Below the pieces are notes generated by a model, which made no database searches, was not told where the DNA came from, and saw nothing but the letters and a program-made list of their open reading frames with translations. Below, piece by piece: positions 29,045 through 37,793 of a stretch of DNA of 64,000 nucleotides. The number at the start of each line of letters is the position of its first letter. The first letter of the stretch is position 1. The position numbers and the translations under genes were made by a program. The stretch covers positions 1 through 64,000 of IMG/VR virus record IMGVR_UViG_3300025127_000024; one strand, written 5' to 3'. The DNA comes from a virus.

Positions 29045-29614
29045 ATGCCACAAGTAGGATTTGAAGCATTTACGCCATCACACAACTACCAAGTATTGAC
29101 TGATGAGGCTGCTAGAAACATGGGTGCTGTATATGCTGATATATACGCTAGAAAAAAAGATAATGAATTTAAAGATAAAGTTTTGAAAGATTTTAACAAT
29201 TCAATAAAAACTCAGTATCAATATGATAACGTTAACGAAGGCCCAGGTGCTAATACTATGGCAGCAATGACTAAAGGTCATAACTCACCTGTTAAATTTA
29301 TGGGTGGTTTAGTTGGAGCAGCATCAAGTCTTATGGGTGGATCACAAGGCATGGGAACTCTAGCTGGTGGAATAGGCGGATTATTTGGTGGTGGCGGAGG
29401 AAATGTTGCTGGAAATACTATGCACATGGCAATGCACGCTAGGTTAAATAAAAAACTAGAAGCCTTAGGTGCTAGCGCGCCAGAACAAGTTGTTGATAAT
29501 CCAGTTCAAGATAATAGAGATTTAATGGGTACTAGTACAGTACAACAAAACGTACCTATAGAACAGAATCCAAATTTAATGCCTTTTAACGAGGACACAA
29601 TAAAAAACATGTAA
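29045..29614 (+). CDS. Gly-rich virion-like protein with GHNSP motif
   Basis: A 189-residue protein. It has a helical N-terminal 70 residues, then TKGHNSPVKFMGGLVGAASS and a Gly/Met-rich membrane-like segment (GGIGGLFGGGGGNVAGNTMH), and a Gln/Asn/Pro-rich tail. GHNSPVKFMG parallels GHDSPVTFKG in the 6451 protein. The Gly-rich hydrophobic run is typical of internal virion or membrane-inserting ejection peptides. Confidence 0.6.
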   Translation: MPQVGFEAFTPSHNYQVLTDEAARNMGAVYADIYARKKDNEFKDKVLKDFNNSIKTQYQYDNVNEGPGANTMAAMTKGHNSPVKFMGGLVGAASSLMGGSQGMGTLAGGIGGLFGGGGGNVAGNTMHMAMHARLNKKLEALGASAPEQVVDNPVQDNRDLMGTSTVQQNVPIEQNPNLMPFNEDTIKNM

Positions 29615-29616
29615 TT

Positions 29617-29859
29617 ATGGGAGATATGAGAAACAAACCTAGTGTTGGTATAAGTCCAGCTAAGTCTACAAAGATTCCTGCAAAAGGAACTAACTCACAA
29701 GTTGGTAGTACAGCTGTATGGGACGGACCACATAAGCCAAAAGGACCTTTTATTAAAGGTTCTAGCAATGGAGCTGATGGTATAGCTTTATTAGCTAAAA
29801 ATGCTCCAGCTTATAAGGCAGGACCTATAACTAAAATTGCTGGTTGCGAAAGTTGCTAA
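29617..29859 (+). CDS. Small basic Ser-Pro protein
   Basis: An 80-residue protein (MGDMRNKPSVGISPAKSTKI; AVWDGPHKPKGPFIKGSSNG) ending in GCESC, a C-terminal Cys pair. It carries the loose Ser-Pro motif of this neighbourhood. A 2-nt gap follows the previous gene. Unknown function; probably a virion-associated small protein. Confidence 0.55.
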   Translation: MGDMRNKPSVGISPAKSTKIPAKGTNSQVGSTAVWDGPHKPKGPFIKGSSNGADGIALLAKNAPAYKAGPITKIAGCESC

Positions 29860-29860
29860 T

Positions 29861-30319
29861 ATGAGGATAAGCGAGCATATAACATATGCAGAAGCAATAC
29901 ACTCTAACACTGCTAAGCGTAGAGGTATTGATAATACTCCAAGCCCAGTGCATGTAGAAACAATGCAACTAACGGCTAAAAAAATATTTGAACCATTAAG
30001 AGAGTGGGTTGGCGGACCAATAAAAGTTACCAGCATGTTTAGGTCTGCAGCTTTAAACGAAGCTATCGGTGGGGCAAAAAGTTCACAACATATGAAAGGT
30101 CAAGCAATGGACCTAGACGATGTATATGGTTATAAAACAAATGCGGAAATGTATCATTGGATTAAAGAAAATTTAAACTTTGATCAATTGATATGGGAGT
30201 TTGGAACAGATACTAATCCTAACTGGATTCATGTTTCATACGTAAATGATGAAGACAATAGAAATAGATGTTTAAAAGCATACAAAGAAAACGGTAAAAC
30301 TAAATATAAAGTAATATAA
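29861..30319 (+). CDS. Zinc D-Ala-D-Ala carboxypeptidase-like peptidase (M15), endolysin candidate
   Basis: The enzyme would cleave peptidoglycan peptide bonds. From ATG at 29861 (152 residues) it has VTSMFRSAALNEAIGGAKSS, then the zinc motif SSQHMKGQAMDLDD (H-x6-D) and WIHVSYV carrying the third ligand His, the M15 layout. No signal peptide or TM is seen, so release would need the holin-like protein encoded at 33744. An upstream in-frame start would overlap the previous gene and is not preferred. Confidence 0.88.
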   Translation: MRISEHITYAEAIHSNTAKRRGIDNTPSPVHVETMQLTAKKIFEPLREWVGGPIKVTSMFRSAALNEAIGGAKSSQHMKGQAMDLDDVYGYKTNAEMYHWIKENLNFDQLIWEFGTDTNPNWIHVSYVNDEDNRNRCLKAYKENGKTKYKVI

Positions 30320-30320
30320 T

Positions 30321-30530
30321 ATGGGAAACTTCAGTACACCATTCATGATGAAATCACCGCTAAACGCTGGATGCGCTAAGTCCGATGGAGGACCTGGATG
30401 TGTACAAAAAAGAGGTGGAGAATATGTTATAATAAACAATAAAAAACCTGGCAATCAAGTTTGGAAAAGTGGATTTTCCTCTAAAGCAGAAGCTAATGAC
30501 GCTTTAGCAGGTTATCACGCAAACAAATAA
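30321..30530 (+). CDS. Small protein with the SPF-MAKSP-type N-terminal peptide
   Basis: A 69-residue protein starting MGNFSTPFMMKSPLNAGCAK, the third member of the shared-N-terminus set (others at 6451 and 7278). The body is different: GPGCVQKRGGEYVIINNKKP then GNQVWKSGFSSKAEANDALA, with a helix-strand look and two Cys. It starts one base after the M15 peptidase stop. Function unknown. Confidence 0.65.
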   Translation: MGNFSTPFMMKSPLNAGCAKSDGGPGCVQKRGGEYVIINNKKPGNQVWKSGFSSKAEANDALAGYHANK

Positions 30531-30542
30531 AACTAAAAAAAA

Positions 30543-30977
30543 ATGGGAAAATTTGATCACATGATGGCCTATGACAGGTCAGAAATTAATAGACTAAAAA
30601 AAGATATTCATTATGATGATAAAAACAAAAAGCATCATGAAGGAGTGGTTAACTATGGAACAGCAGGTGACGATCCAATAAGAAACTTGAATAAAGGTTA
30701 TTCTGCTGATAAAGTTGGTAAACCAGTAACAGGTGGAGGAGTTTTACAAAGCAGATCACCTATTATGAATAGAATGAGTGGTTTTGAAAAAGACGGGCAA
30801 ATAATGAATCTAACTTCAAAAGCTCACAAAGATGCATTGGTAAAGAACGCTTCTAATCCTGGATTTGCAGCTGCAATAGCTAAAGAACCTATAATGATGA
30901 AAACAAATCAAGACGGTGGAGATACTGGTAAAGATTATGGAGCAGCTTCTAAGCAAATACAAAAATTAGGAAAATAA
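30543..30977 (+). CDS. Hydrophilic late protein with Ser-Pro motif
   Basis: A 144-residue basic protein (MGKFDHMMAYDRSEINRLKK; VLQSRSPIMNRMSGFEKDGQ; FAAAIAKEPIMMKTNQDGGD). RSPIM and EPIMM echo the MAKSPIM peptide of its neighbours. Low hydrophobicity and Gly/Lys richness suggest an extended virion or core protein. No family recognised. Confidence 0.55.
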   Translation: MGKFDHMMAYDRSEINRLKKDIHYDDKNKKHHEGVVNYGTAGDDPIRNLNKGYSADKVGKPVTGGGVLQSRSPIMNRMSGFEKDGQIMNLTSKAHKDALVKNASNPGFAAAIAKEPIMMKTNQDGGDTGKDYGAASKQIQKLGK

Positions 30978-30983
30978 TAAGTT

Positions 30984-31358
30984 ATGGCAATAAGTGGAAA
31001 CGACCAATTAGTAGTTTATGATCCGTTAGTACAATTAAAAACTGCTAAAACTGGTAAAAATAATGTTAGCACGCCTTATACTGTAAATGAATTAAGAACT
31101 CAAATAGTAGGTACAGGTGTAGAAAAGAAAGTTGCTGTATACAATTCAAGTGGTAATTTAGAACCAAATAGTATATTGTCTGTAGAAAGTGATCATGTTT
31201 TAAACACTGGAACTTACGCTGTAGGTTCTAGTTTAAATACTGCACCAGCATCTGCTTCAGCTGCAGGAGTAAAAGGTCATATTAAATTTACAGCAGACGC
31301 TATATATGTTTGTGTGGACACTGATACTTGGAAAAAAGTAGATATAGCTACATTCTAA
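30984..31358 (+). CDS. Small beta-rich structural protein
   Basis: A 124-residue protein with N-terminal NDQLVVYDPLVQLKTAKTGK and C-terminal ASAAGVKGHIKFTADAIYVC then VDTDTWKKVDI. The last block is a motif I know from phage fibre or decoration proteins that end in ...YVC.A..WKRV. A virion surface role is inferred. The stop shares a base with the next ATG (TAATG). Confidence 0.6.
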   Translation: MAISGNDQLVVYDPLVQLKTAKTGKNNVSTPYTVNELRTQIVGTGVEKKVAVYNSSGNLEPNSILSVESDHVLNTGTYAVGSSLNTAPASASAAGVKGHIKFTADAIYVCVDTDTWKKVDIATF

Positions 31359-31525
31359 TGAAAGATTATATAAAAAAACCAAAAGGCTTTGGTGATACTT
31401 TAGCTAATGGTTTTAAAATGATTGGTGTAGATAAACTAGCCGATAAGTACTCTCAAGTAACAGGTAAAGACTGTGGTTGTGGTAAAAGGCAAGAGAAACT
31501 AAACAATTTAATACCTTACAAATAA
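31358..31525 (+). CDS. 55-residue protein with CGCG motif
   Basis: From ATG at 31358: MKDYIKKPKGFGDTLANGFK then MIGVDKLADKYSQVTGKDCG and CGKRQEKLNNLIPYK. The CGCG cluster could bind metal. The start overlaps the upstream stop (TAATG) and the stop overlaps the next ATG, so it is embedded in the operon. A longer upstream start is possible but less likely. Confidence 0.55.
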   Translation: MKDYIKKPKGFGDTLANGFKMIGVDKLADKYSQVTGKDCGCGKRQEKLNNLIPYK

Positions 31526-31836
31526 TGGCTTTTAAAATTAACCCACCTTATGATAGAAGCAAAATGGATCAACCTATTTATTTTGCAAATTTAGAAGAAG
31601 GTGTATTGGGCAAAACAAACAACAATGCTAGTGTAGTATTAGACGAGGGTCTTGGAGTAGAAGATCAGGCTAAAGTTGAAGCCCATGAAGCTGTTCACGT
31701 AGATCAAATAAAAAGAGGTGATTTATCTTACGATGATGAAAACGTATATTGGAAAGGTGAAACATATTCAAGAAAAAAAATGAACGAAGGCGATGCTGCT
31801 CTACCATGGGAAGCTGAAGCTTATAACAACGCATAG
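31525..31836 (+). CDS. Small HExxH metalloprotease-like protein
   Basis: A 103-residue protein with KVEAHEAVHVDQIKRGDLSY, a HEAVH zinc site in an amphipathic helix, and a downstream Glu in ALPWEAEAYNNA (E-x2-A-Y), as in small gluzincin or DUF4157-like domains. It could mature virion proteins or act on the cell envelope. It is short for an active peptidase, lacks a signal peptide and begins MAFKINPPYDRSK. It is cotranslated with its neighbours. Confidence 0.65.
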   Translation: MAFKINPPYDRSKMDQPIYFANLEEGVLGKTNNNASVVLDEGLGVEDQAKVEAHEAVHVDQIKRGDLSYDDENVYWKGETYSRKKMNEGDAALPWEAEAYNNA

Positions 31837-31838
31837 TT

Positions 31839-32900
31839 ATGGGAAATATAAAGAAAAAATTTAATTTAAGATCAAGCTTTAAACCAGCTAGACAAAAACA
31901 AGCGGCTTTATTAGCTAAATCTCCTTTATATAATTTAGGTAAGCCTTCTCCATTGAATCATGAATATGGTGCTCCACATAAACATAAAAATATTAGACAA
32001 CAAAGAGAAGGAGAAAGAGGTTATGATTATGTTGAAGGAAGTGAGAATGAGTTTATGTTAATTGATGAACAACCACTAAAACCAATAGAAGAGTATGGTG
32101 ATAGCAGGTTTTATAAGAAAAAAGTTGTTGGAGAAGATGGGAATGAATTTACCGCTAATGATTTAATATCAGAATACTCTACTCAAATATCTGATTTATA
32201 CAATAGAGGTGGTATAACAGGTGGTACTTTTGGTGGTATTACAGGTTCTAAATCACAGTTTAAAAAACCTTTATCAATAAAATATAATAACTATAGTAAT
32301 TCCCTAAGTGGTTCTTTATTTGGTAGATCAAAAATAAACGTTAGTGATTCACAAGAATTAAACTTTACACAACCTGAAATGGTATTCGATCAAGCTACAA
32401 ACTCTTATATTTATCCAGAAGGAGGAGCTCCAGTAATACCTGAAAATCAAATGACTCCTCAGCAAGTTGAAGAACTTTTAAGATCAAGTGGTGGGTATAT
32501 AACTTTTAATCCCGAAAGTGGAATGTTAGAAGGTGGAACAGGTGGAGCTATAGATCCTAACTCACCAATGGCAAGTGGTAGAAGTTCTGTTTATGGTTAT
32601 ACACCGCGTGGACAAGAAGAAATATCCCCAGCCGCTACAAATTTTTATGAAGCAACACGTAGTGATGGTAGATACATACAGCCAGGAACTACTGAATACT
32701 CGTCTTATTACACCGATGACGATTACATGACAAATGTAAACGCGGCTAATTTAGAAAAATACAACCAGCAACTAGGTAGATATAGAAGCATGTTTGAATC
32801 AAACGGTTGTGATAATCCTAGAAATAGTAAAAGTAACGCTTGTAAATCAATTTCTAAATACATAATGGGTATAGAAAGAAGTATAAATAGTATACAGTAA
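31839..32900 (+). CDS. Late structural-like protein with KSP motifs
   Basis: A 353-residue protein with a basic N-terminus (MGNIKKKFNLRSSFKPARQK) followed by ALLAKSPLYNLGKPSPLN, a variant of the family Ser-Pro motif. The middle is beta-rich and Gly-rich (GGITGGTFGGITGSKSQFKK), and the C-terminal 60 residues are a helix with two Cys. It looks like a virion protein; no family recognised. Confidence 0.55.
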   Translation: MGNIKKKFNLRSSFKPARQKQAALLAKSPLYNLGKPSPLNHEYGAPHKHKNIRQQREGERGYDYVEGSENEFMLIDEQPLKPIEEYGDSRFYKKKVVGEDGNEFTANDLISEYSTQISDLYNRGGITGGTFGGITGSKSQFKKPLSIKYNNYSNSLSGSLFGRSKINVSDSQELNFTQPEMVFDQATNSYIYPEGGAPVIPENQMTPQQVEELLRSSGGYITFNPESGMLEGGTGGAIDPNSPMASGRSSVYGYTPRGQEEISPAATNFYEATRSDGRYIQPGTTEYSSYYTDDDYMTNVNAANLEKYNQQLGRYRSMFESNGCDNPRNSKSNACKSISKYIMGIERSINSIQ

Positions 32901-32913
32901 TAAAATTAACAAC

Positions 32914-33744
32914 ATGGCATTTAAAATGAATTTAGGAAGCCGAACAGGTTTCAAAGCAAAAATAAACTCACCAGCAGGTATGTTAAGAGGACATAGCTCA
33001 CCGCTTAATGTTACCATAGACGCCGCGACTGGAAACCCTTGTGTTCCAGCAGGTCAACCAAATCCAAGCGGATTACCTATATGTGGTGAAAGAAGAGCTA
33101 TAGGAGAAGAAAGAGAAGTAGGTACAGAAATAATAGAAAGAGACGGGCAAAAGTTTAGAGTATCAACATTTGAGCAAGACTATGAAACGCCTGATATGAT
33201 TCCTGGAAATCCAGGTTTAGGAAATGTTGTTGAGCAAGAAAGACCTTCGGGTGGTGGTGGACCAGGCGCTTGTGATTTATATGAAAAAGGTGATAACTTA
33301 GGTCAAGATAAAGAAGCATGTAGAAAATATAGAGAACATCAAGTAAAAATAGGTGAAGATCCATGTTATCAATATCGAGCAGAAAGAAAATTTTGTCCAA
33401 ACCCAGAAACTCAATCGTTTAGTGTTGAAGGAAATAAATGTGTTTGTAGAGAAAATATTCCATCGTCTCCAGCTGATGATTCATTTACAGTTTTAGACGA
33501 AACAGATACTTTTACAAGAGAAGAATTAATTCCACCAACCCCACCTCCACCACCACCTCCAGGTATGGGAGGCCTTGGTGTTACAGGTGGTAGTAAAACT
33601 AGAGGTGGTAAATTTAAAATAAACTTACCTACTATTGATGTAAGTAGGATAAAGCCAGGTGATATTGTTGCAAAACTACCTGGATTCGTAAGGACAAGAT
33701 CAGGAAGATGTAAAGCCGGTTGCGCAACAAATGCTCCAAGATAA
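32914..33744 (+). CDS. Pro- and Cys-rich late protein
   Basis: A 276-residue protein starting MAFKMNLGSRTGFKAKINSP, with RGHSSPLN (compare GHNSP/GHDSP in neighbours). The middle has spaced Cys residues (CDLYEKGDNLGQDKEACRKY; KFCPNPETQSFSVEGNKCVC), then a polyproline run (PPTPPPPPPPGMGG) and a C-terminal CKAGCATNAPR. The Cys spacing could support disulfides or metal binding in an extracellular virion part. The stop overlaps the holin ATG. Confidence 0.55.
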   Translation: MAFKMNLGSRTGFKAKINSPAGMLRGHSSPLNVTIDAATGNPCVPAGQPNPSGLPICGERRAIGEEREVGTEIIERDGQKFRVSTFEQDYETPDMIPGNPGLGNVVEQERPSGGGGPGACDLYEKGDNLGQDKEACRKYREHQVKIGEDPCYQYRAERKFCPNPETQSFSVEGNKCVCRENIPSSPADDSFTVLDETDTFTREELIPPTPPPPPPPGMGGLGVTGGSKTRGGKFKINLPTIDVSRIKPGDIVAKLPGFVRTRSGRCKAGCATNAPR

Positions 33745-34199
33745 TGCCAAAGAAAAAATTTAGTGAAACGAAAGTAGGACAGTTTTTATCTAAAGCTGCT
33801 CCAGGTATACTAGGCACTGTTGGTGATGTTTTACCAGATAACGGAGTGTTAGGTATAGTAAAAAATTTAATTTCAAAAGAAGAAGCATTGCCACCTGAAG
33901 ATAAAGAAAAGGCGATGAAGCTTTTAGAAATGGATATAATAGAAATGCAAGAAGTATCAAAACGTTGGGAAAGCGATATGAAATCAGATTCATGGCTTTC
34001 TAAAAATACAAGACCTATGTCTTTAATATTTTTAACTATATCAATGGTTATACTAATATTATTAGATAGTTTTGAGTGGAGCTTTATGGTTTCAGCAGGA
34101 TGGGTTGATTTATTACAAACATTATTAGTTACTGTTTACGTAGCTTATTTTGGTTCACGAGGCGCAGAAAAATTTCAAACAATAAAAAATAAAAAATAA
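33744..34199 (+). CDS. Three-TM holin candidate (GTA-holin type)
   Basis: A 151-residue protein from ATG at 33744 (TAATG overlap). After a charged N-terminal half come EVSKRWESDMKSDSWLSKNT and RPMSLIFLTISMVILILLDS, then membrane segments around SFMVSAGWVDLLQTLLVTVY and VAYFGSRGAEK. The block W-E-S-D-M-x-S-D-S-W-L-S-x-x-x-R-P plus hydrophobic segments matches the 3-TM holin family described from gene-transfer agents and many phages. It would form the inner-membrane lesion that lets the M15 peptidase reach the wall. Confidence 0.8.
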   Translation: MPKKKFSETKVGQFLSKAAPGILGTVGDVLPDNGVLGIVKNLISKEEALPPEDKEKAMKLLEMDIIEMQEVSKRWESDMKSDSWLSKNTRPMSLIFLTISMVILILLDSFEWSFMVSAGWVDLLQTLLVTVYVAYFGSRGAEKFQTIKNKK

Positions 34200-34201
34200 A
34201 A

Positions 34202-34789
34202 ATGTCAATTAAGCAAACAAACGCAGGAAATAATATAACAGAAATAGGTAGCTTTATTACCTTAGCAAAAGAAATAGATCCATTATTTGGATTCAAATTA
34301 TTAAACGGTGCTGAGCTTAATGTTAGTGGTACTTCCGCTGGGTATACTGTAGCGGCGACGTATGAAATGACCCCAAGTGGAGGCACTTATAATGGTGACG
34401 CTAACTTTCTTGTTACCGTTAGCGGTGGGGCTGTTACCAAAATAACTGTGGTTGGAGGTTCAGCAGTAGAGTCAGCTAGTTTAGTTGGTGAAACTGTAGT
34501 TTTTGACGAAGCAACATTACAAGCTTCTTTTGGAGGAGGCACAGGTTCTGCAACAGGAACAGTAGCAGCGGCTGATGAAACAGAGGTAACTGAAGTTGCA
34601 CTAGGTGGAAATCCTAACAATGGTATGGGATTATATGTAGGGACAGGTGGTGAAGTGCAAGTCAAATTAAAAGGCATGTCTAGCTTTATTAGTTTTAAAA
34701 ATGTACCTAACGGAGAGTTTTTACCTATACTAGCAATAGCAATTAAAAAAGTAAGCGGAGGCGCAACAGACCTAGTAGCATTTATATAA
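34202..34789 (+). CDS. Virion surface/decoration-like protein
   Basis: A 195-residue protein, Gly/Thr/Val-rich. The C-terminus GMGLYVGTGGEVQVKLKGMS then SFISFKNVPNGEFLPILAIA fits a common phage motif (GLYVGTGG-V-V-L ... FKNVPxGxFLP) found in short virion proteins near tail or neck genes. The middle YNGDANFLVTVSGGAVTKIT resembles a small beta-repeat domain. Virion location is inferred. Confidence 0.65.
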   Translation: MSIKQTNAGNNITEIGSFITLAKEIDPLFGFKLLNGAELNVSGTSAGYTVAATYEMTPSGGTYNGDANFLVTVSGGAVTKITVVGGSAVESASLVGETVVFDEATLQASFGGGTGSATGTVAAADETEVTEVALGGNPNNGMGLYVGTGGEVQVKLKGMSSFISFKNVPNGEFLPILAIAIKKVSGGATDLVAFI

Positions 34790-34810
34790 ACACTTTATAC
34801 ACTCGATTAT

Positions 34811-35533
34811 ATGCCTATAATTAGCAATTATCCTTATGATACAAACGTTCAGGACAACGATGCTTGGATAGGCACAGACGGTAGCAATATGTCTACCAAA
34901 CAGTTCAAGGCAATTGAAGTAGCTAATTATCTCAACATAAAAGGTAAAATATCTATATCAGGCCAAATGGTTTATAAGCTAGAATCAGACTCAACAAAAG
35001 CAGTTGCAGGAGATTTTTATGGACCTAGTACTGGTAGTTTATTTGTAAACACAACAACACTATATTTAAATATAAAAGATAGACAAGGGTCTAACGTAGT
35101 AAGCTTTTTAGATTACTTAGTTGGTAGTCAAATATTGGTAAGCGAGCAAAACGCTTTAGAAAATTTTGGGCATTATACTATAAGCTCATATACCCAAGAC
35201 CCAAACGATAATCAATTTTATATATTATCATTAACAAATTTAGGTGGTAACGGTGCTTTTAAAGATCAAAAGTATTACAATTTTGCAACGTTTAATTTAT
35301 CTTCTTCCCCTGGTGGAGGAGGAACATTTACATTTACTCAATCTATACCAGCTGATACTTGGACTATAAACCACAATTTAAATAAAAAACCGTCAACAAC
35401 GGTTACTGATAACGCAGGTACAGTGCTTTATCCAAACATAGAATATTTATCACTTAACACAATAGAATTAACATTTACAGCAGGTGTTGACCCATCATTT
35501 GGTGGTGTTTCAGGATTTGCATATTTAAACTAA
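34811..35533 (+). CDS. Fibre-like structural protein
   Basis: A 240-residue protein starting MPIISNYPYDTNVQDNDAWI, whose IISNYP...D...GT start is shared with the 25877 protein. The C-terminal domain FTFTQSIPADTWTINHNLNK then KPSTTVTDNAGTVLYPNIEY is a typical phage fibre domain (I-x-H-N-L-x-K-x-P-x-V-x-V). It is probably an attachment fibre or collar subunit ahead of two larger fibres. Confidence 0.7.
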   Translation: MPIISNYPYDTNVQDNDAWIGTDGSNMSTKQFKAIEVANYLNIKGKISISGQMVYKLESDSTKAVAGDFYGPSTGSLFVNTTTLYLNIKDRQGSNVVSFLDYLVGSQILVSEQNALENFGHYTISSYTQDPNDNQFYILSLTNLGGNGAFKDQKYYNFATFNLSSSPGGGGTFTFTQSIPADTWTINHNLNKKPSTTVTDNAGTVLYPNIEYLSLNTIELTFTAGVDPSFGGVSGFAYLN

Positions 35534-35540
35534 AAAAAAA

Positions 35541-37793
35541 ATGGCATTAAATTTTTACAACACGGTCGACTTACAAGAAAATCAGTTATTAAGAGCGGCT
35601 ATAAATAACGTATCAGGAGAACCAGCTGATGGAGCTCGTGGTGAATTAATATATGACTACGCGACTGGAGTAAATAAAATAAAAGTCTGCGTAACAGCAT
35701 CTACTGGTGGTTCTAACGCAGTTTGGGAAATAGTAGGTGATGGAACAGGTGTTGATTCAGTTAGTGGTACAGAACCTATATTTATAACAGGAACAGCTAC
35801 TGATCCTACTGTTAATTTAAGATATACAGCAACTGCAACCCAAACAAACTTTATAGATAAAGCTGGAAGCGGTACAGTAGCAGCTACTGATAGATTAATA
35901 TTCAGTGATGTATCTCTAACTAATAATACTGTTAAATACGCGACAGTATCTGATATTGTAGCTTTAGCACCACAAGGAGATATTACATCAGTTGAGGCAT
36001 CTACTGCAGATGATAGATTAGGTATAGCAATAGACACTGGTACTGGTACTGGTCCTACTCCAAAAGTTGGTGTTGATATTTTAAATCAAACAAAAGAAAC
36101 TAATTTAGCTGATGGTGACAGTGTTTTATTTTATGATTTAAGTGCAACAAAAAATTTAAGATTTGAACTTAGTGATTTAAAGTCTTATATTGGAGCTGGT
36201 GATGTAACAGGTATTGATGCTGGCGCTGGTATTGTCGTTAATGACGCTGCAACAGCTACTCCAGAAGTTGCTGTAAGATATGATGGAAACGCAGCAAACC
36301 TTATTCAATCAGCAACTAGTCTTGAAGGAACAGCTATATCCACCGCTGATGTAATACTTTACTCTGATTCTACTGATAGTGATAAAGTTGTAAGAGGTTT
36401 AGTTTCTGACTTACCTTTCGGAACATCTAATTATACTAAGTGGATTTTAAAAGATAACCAAAGCTCACCAGTATCATCAGATGTTGATTCGGGCGATGAA
36501 GTGATTGTAGCTGGTGGAACAGTAATAAATACTGCTGTTAGCATGTCAACAGGTTCTCCGCGTACAGTAACAATTAATCACGATGATTTAACTGTTACTA
36601 CTACAGATAGCGGTTCTAACGCACCTGGATATGGTGGAACTATCACTGTTGTAACAGGTGTTACAGGGACATCTCAAGGTCACCTTAACACAGTAACAAC
36701 TGCAGATTTAGAATTACCTGCATCTGTAAATACTACATATGCTTTAGATAAAGCAGCTAATGATGCAACATTAATTTTATCAGCTGATGGTTCAACTCAA
36801 GACAGTATAGAATTTAAAGGAACAGCAAATGAAATAGATATAAATGTAGCTACTGAAGATGAATATACATTTAGTTTTCCATCTACTGGATTTACCGCGC
36901 CAAATGGTTCAGTAGCAACAACACAGTCTTCAGGTGACAATAGTACAAAGCTAGCTACAACAGCTTTTGTTCAAACTGCTTTAACATCTGCATTAAAATT
37001 TGTAGATGGATTTAATGCAAACACTGGGGATTTAGATTCTAGTGCAGGAGATTTATATACAGATGTAGATGTTACTGTAGGGGATTTCTTTGTAGTAACT
37101 ACACCAGGTAATTTCTTTGGAAATGCAGCTACACCATTAACAAACGGTGACCAAGTTATATGTATTGAAACTACAGCGGCTGGAAGTGTTCAAGAATCTG
37201 ATTTTGTAGTTGTTCAGTCTGATACAGATTTAGCAACATACGCGGCTCCAGGTTTAGCAAATGTAAACATTGGTGATGATGCAGTATCTTCTGAAGTTCC
37301 TGCTGGTTTTGTTGGTAGCACAAATGGTGCTGCAACAGGTGGACCTTTACAAATCGTATATAGTGGTGGTACAGCTATTTTATCATCAAGGTTAGCAACT
37401 AGCGCTTTAGTTGGTTTAGGTAATGTAGCTGCTGGATCAGGTATAGGTATATCTTATAGCAATGGTACAGCTACAATAACTAATTCAGCTCAATCTGAAT
37501 CTAGGTTTAAGAAAGTTAGTTTAAATAGTGGCTTGTCTTACGTAAGTGCTTCTTCAAGTGGAGGAGTAACAACCTTTGAAGTTGACGTCACTAGTAGTTC
37601 TGTGCTTGGAAGTGGTGCAGATCCTATGGATGTTAAATGTGAAATTGTAAAAGTTAGTGATGGTGAAACAGTTTTTGCTGAAATAGATAGAGACACATCA
37701 GGAACTAAAATAAGATTTAAATTTGTAGAACAACCTTCTGGAACACAATGGGCTGATAGTACGTTTAATGTTCTTATGGTTAACGTAGGTTAA
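35541..37793 (+). CDS. Tail-fibre-like protein with three internal repeats
   Basis: A 750-residue beta-rich protein. MALNFYNTVDLQENQLLRAA resembles the start of the 37806 protein (FYN-x2-D-x5-Q). Three approximately 70-residue repeats are seen at residues 71-142, 147-216 and 221-293, each ending in a D-x-L-I/V-x-x-D/Y-x-S ... V-S-D-L type segment. Further on, GDNSTKLATTAFVQTAL is a common fibre motif. The C-terminal 90 residues form a globular beta domain. It likely binds the host surface; no depolymerase motif was recognised. Confidence 0.8.
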   Translation: MALNFYNTVDLQENQLLRAAINNVSGEPADGARGELIYDYATGVNKIKVCVTASTGGSNAVWEIVGDGTGVDSVSGTEPIFITGTATDPTVNLRYTATATQTNFIDKAGSGTVAATDRLIFSDVSLTNNTVKYATVSDIVALAPQGDITSVEASTADDRLGIAIDTGTGTGPTPKVGVDILNQTKETNLADGDSVLFYDLSATKNLRFELSDLKSYIGAGDVTGIDAGAGIVVNDAATATPEVAVRYDGNAANLIQSATSLEGTAISTADVILYSDSTDSDKVVRGLVSDLPFGTSNYTKWILKDNQSSPVSSDVDSGDEVIVAGGTVINTAVSMSTGSPRTVTINHDDLTVTTTDSGSNAPGYGGTITVVTGVTGTSQGHLNTVTTADLELPASVNTTYALDKAANDATLILSADGSTQDSIEFKGTANEIDINVATEDEYTFSFPSTGFTAPNGSVATTQSSGDNSTKLATTAFVQTALTSALKFVDGFNANTGDLDSSAGDLYTDVDVTVGDFFVVTTPGNFFGNAATPLTNGDQVICIETTAAGSVQESDFVVVQSDTDLATYAAPGLANVNIGDDAVSSEVPAGFVGSTNGAATGGPLQIVYSGGTAILSSRLATSALVGLGNVAAGSGIGISYSNGTATITNSAQSESRFKKVSLNSGLSYVSASSSGGVTTFEVDVTSSSVLGSGADPMDVKCEIVKVSDGETVFAEIDRDTSGTKIRFKFVEQPSGTQWADSTFNVLMVNVG

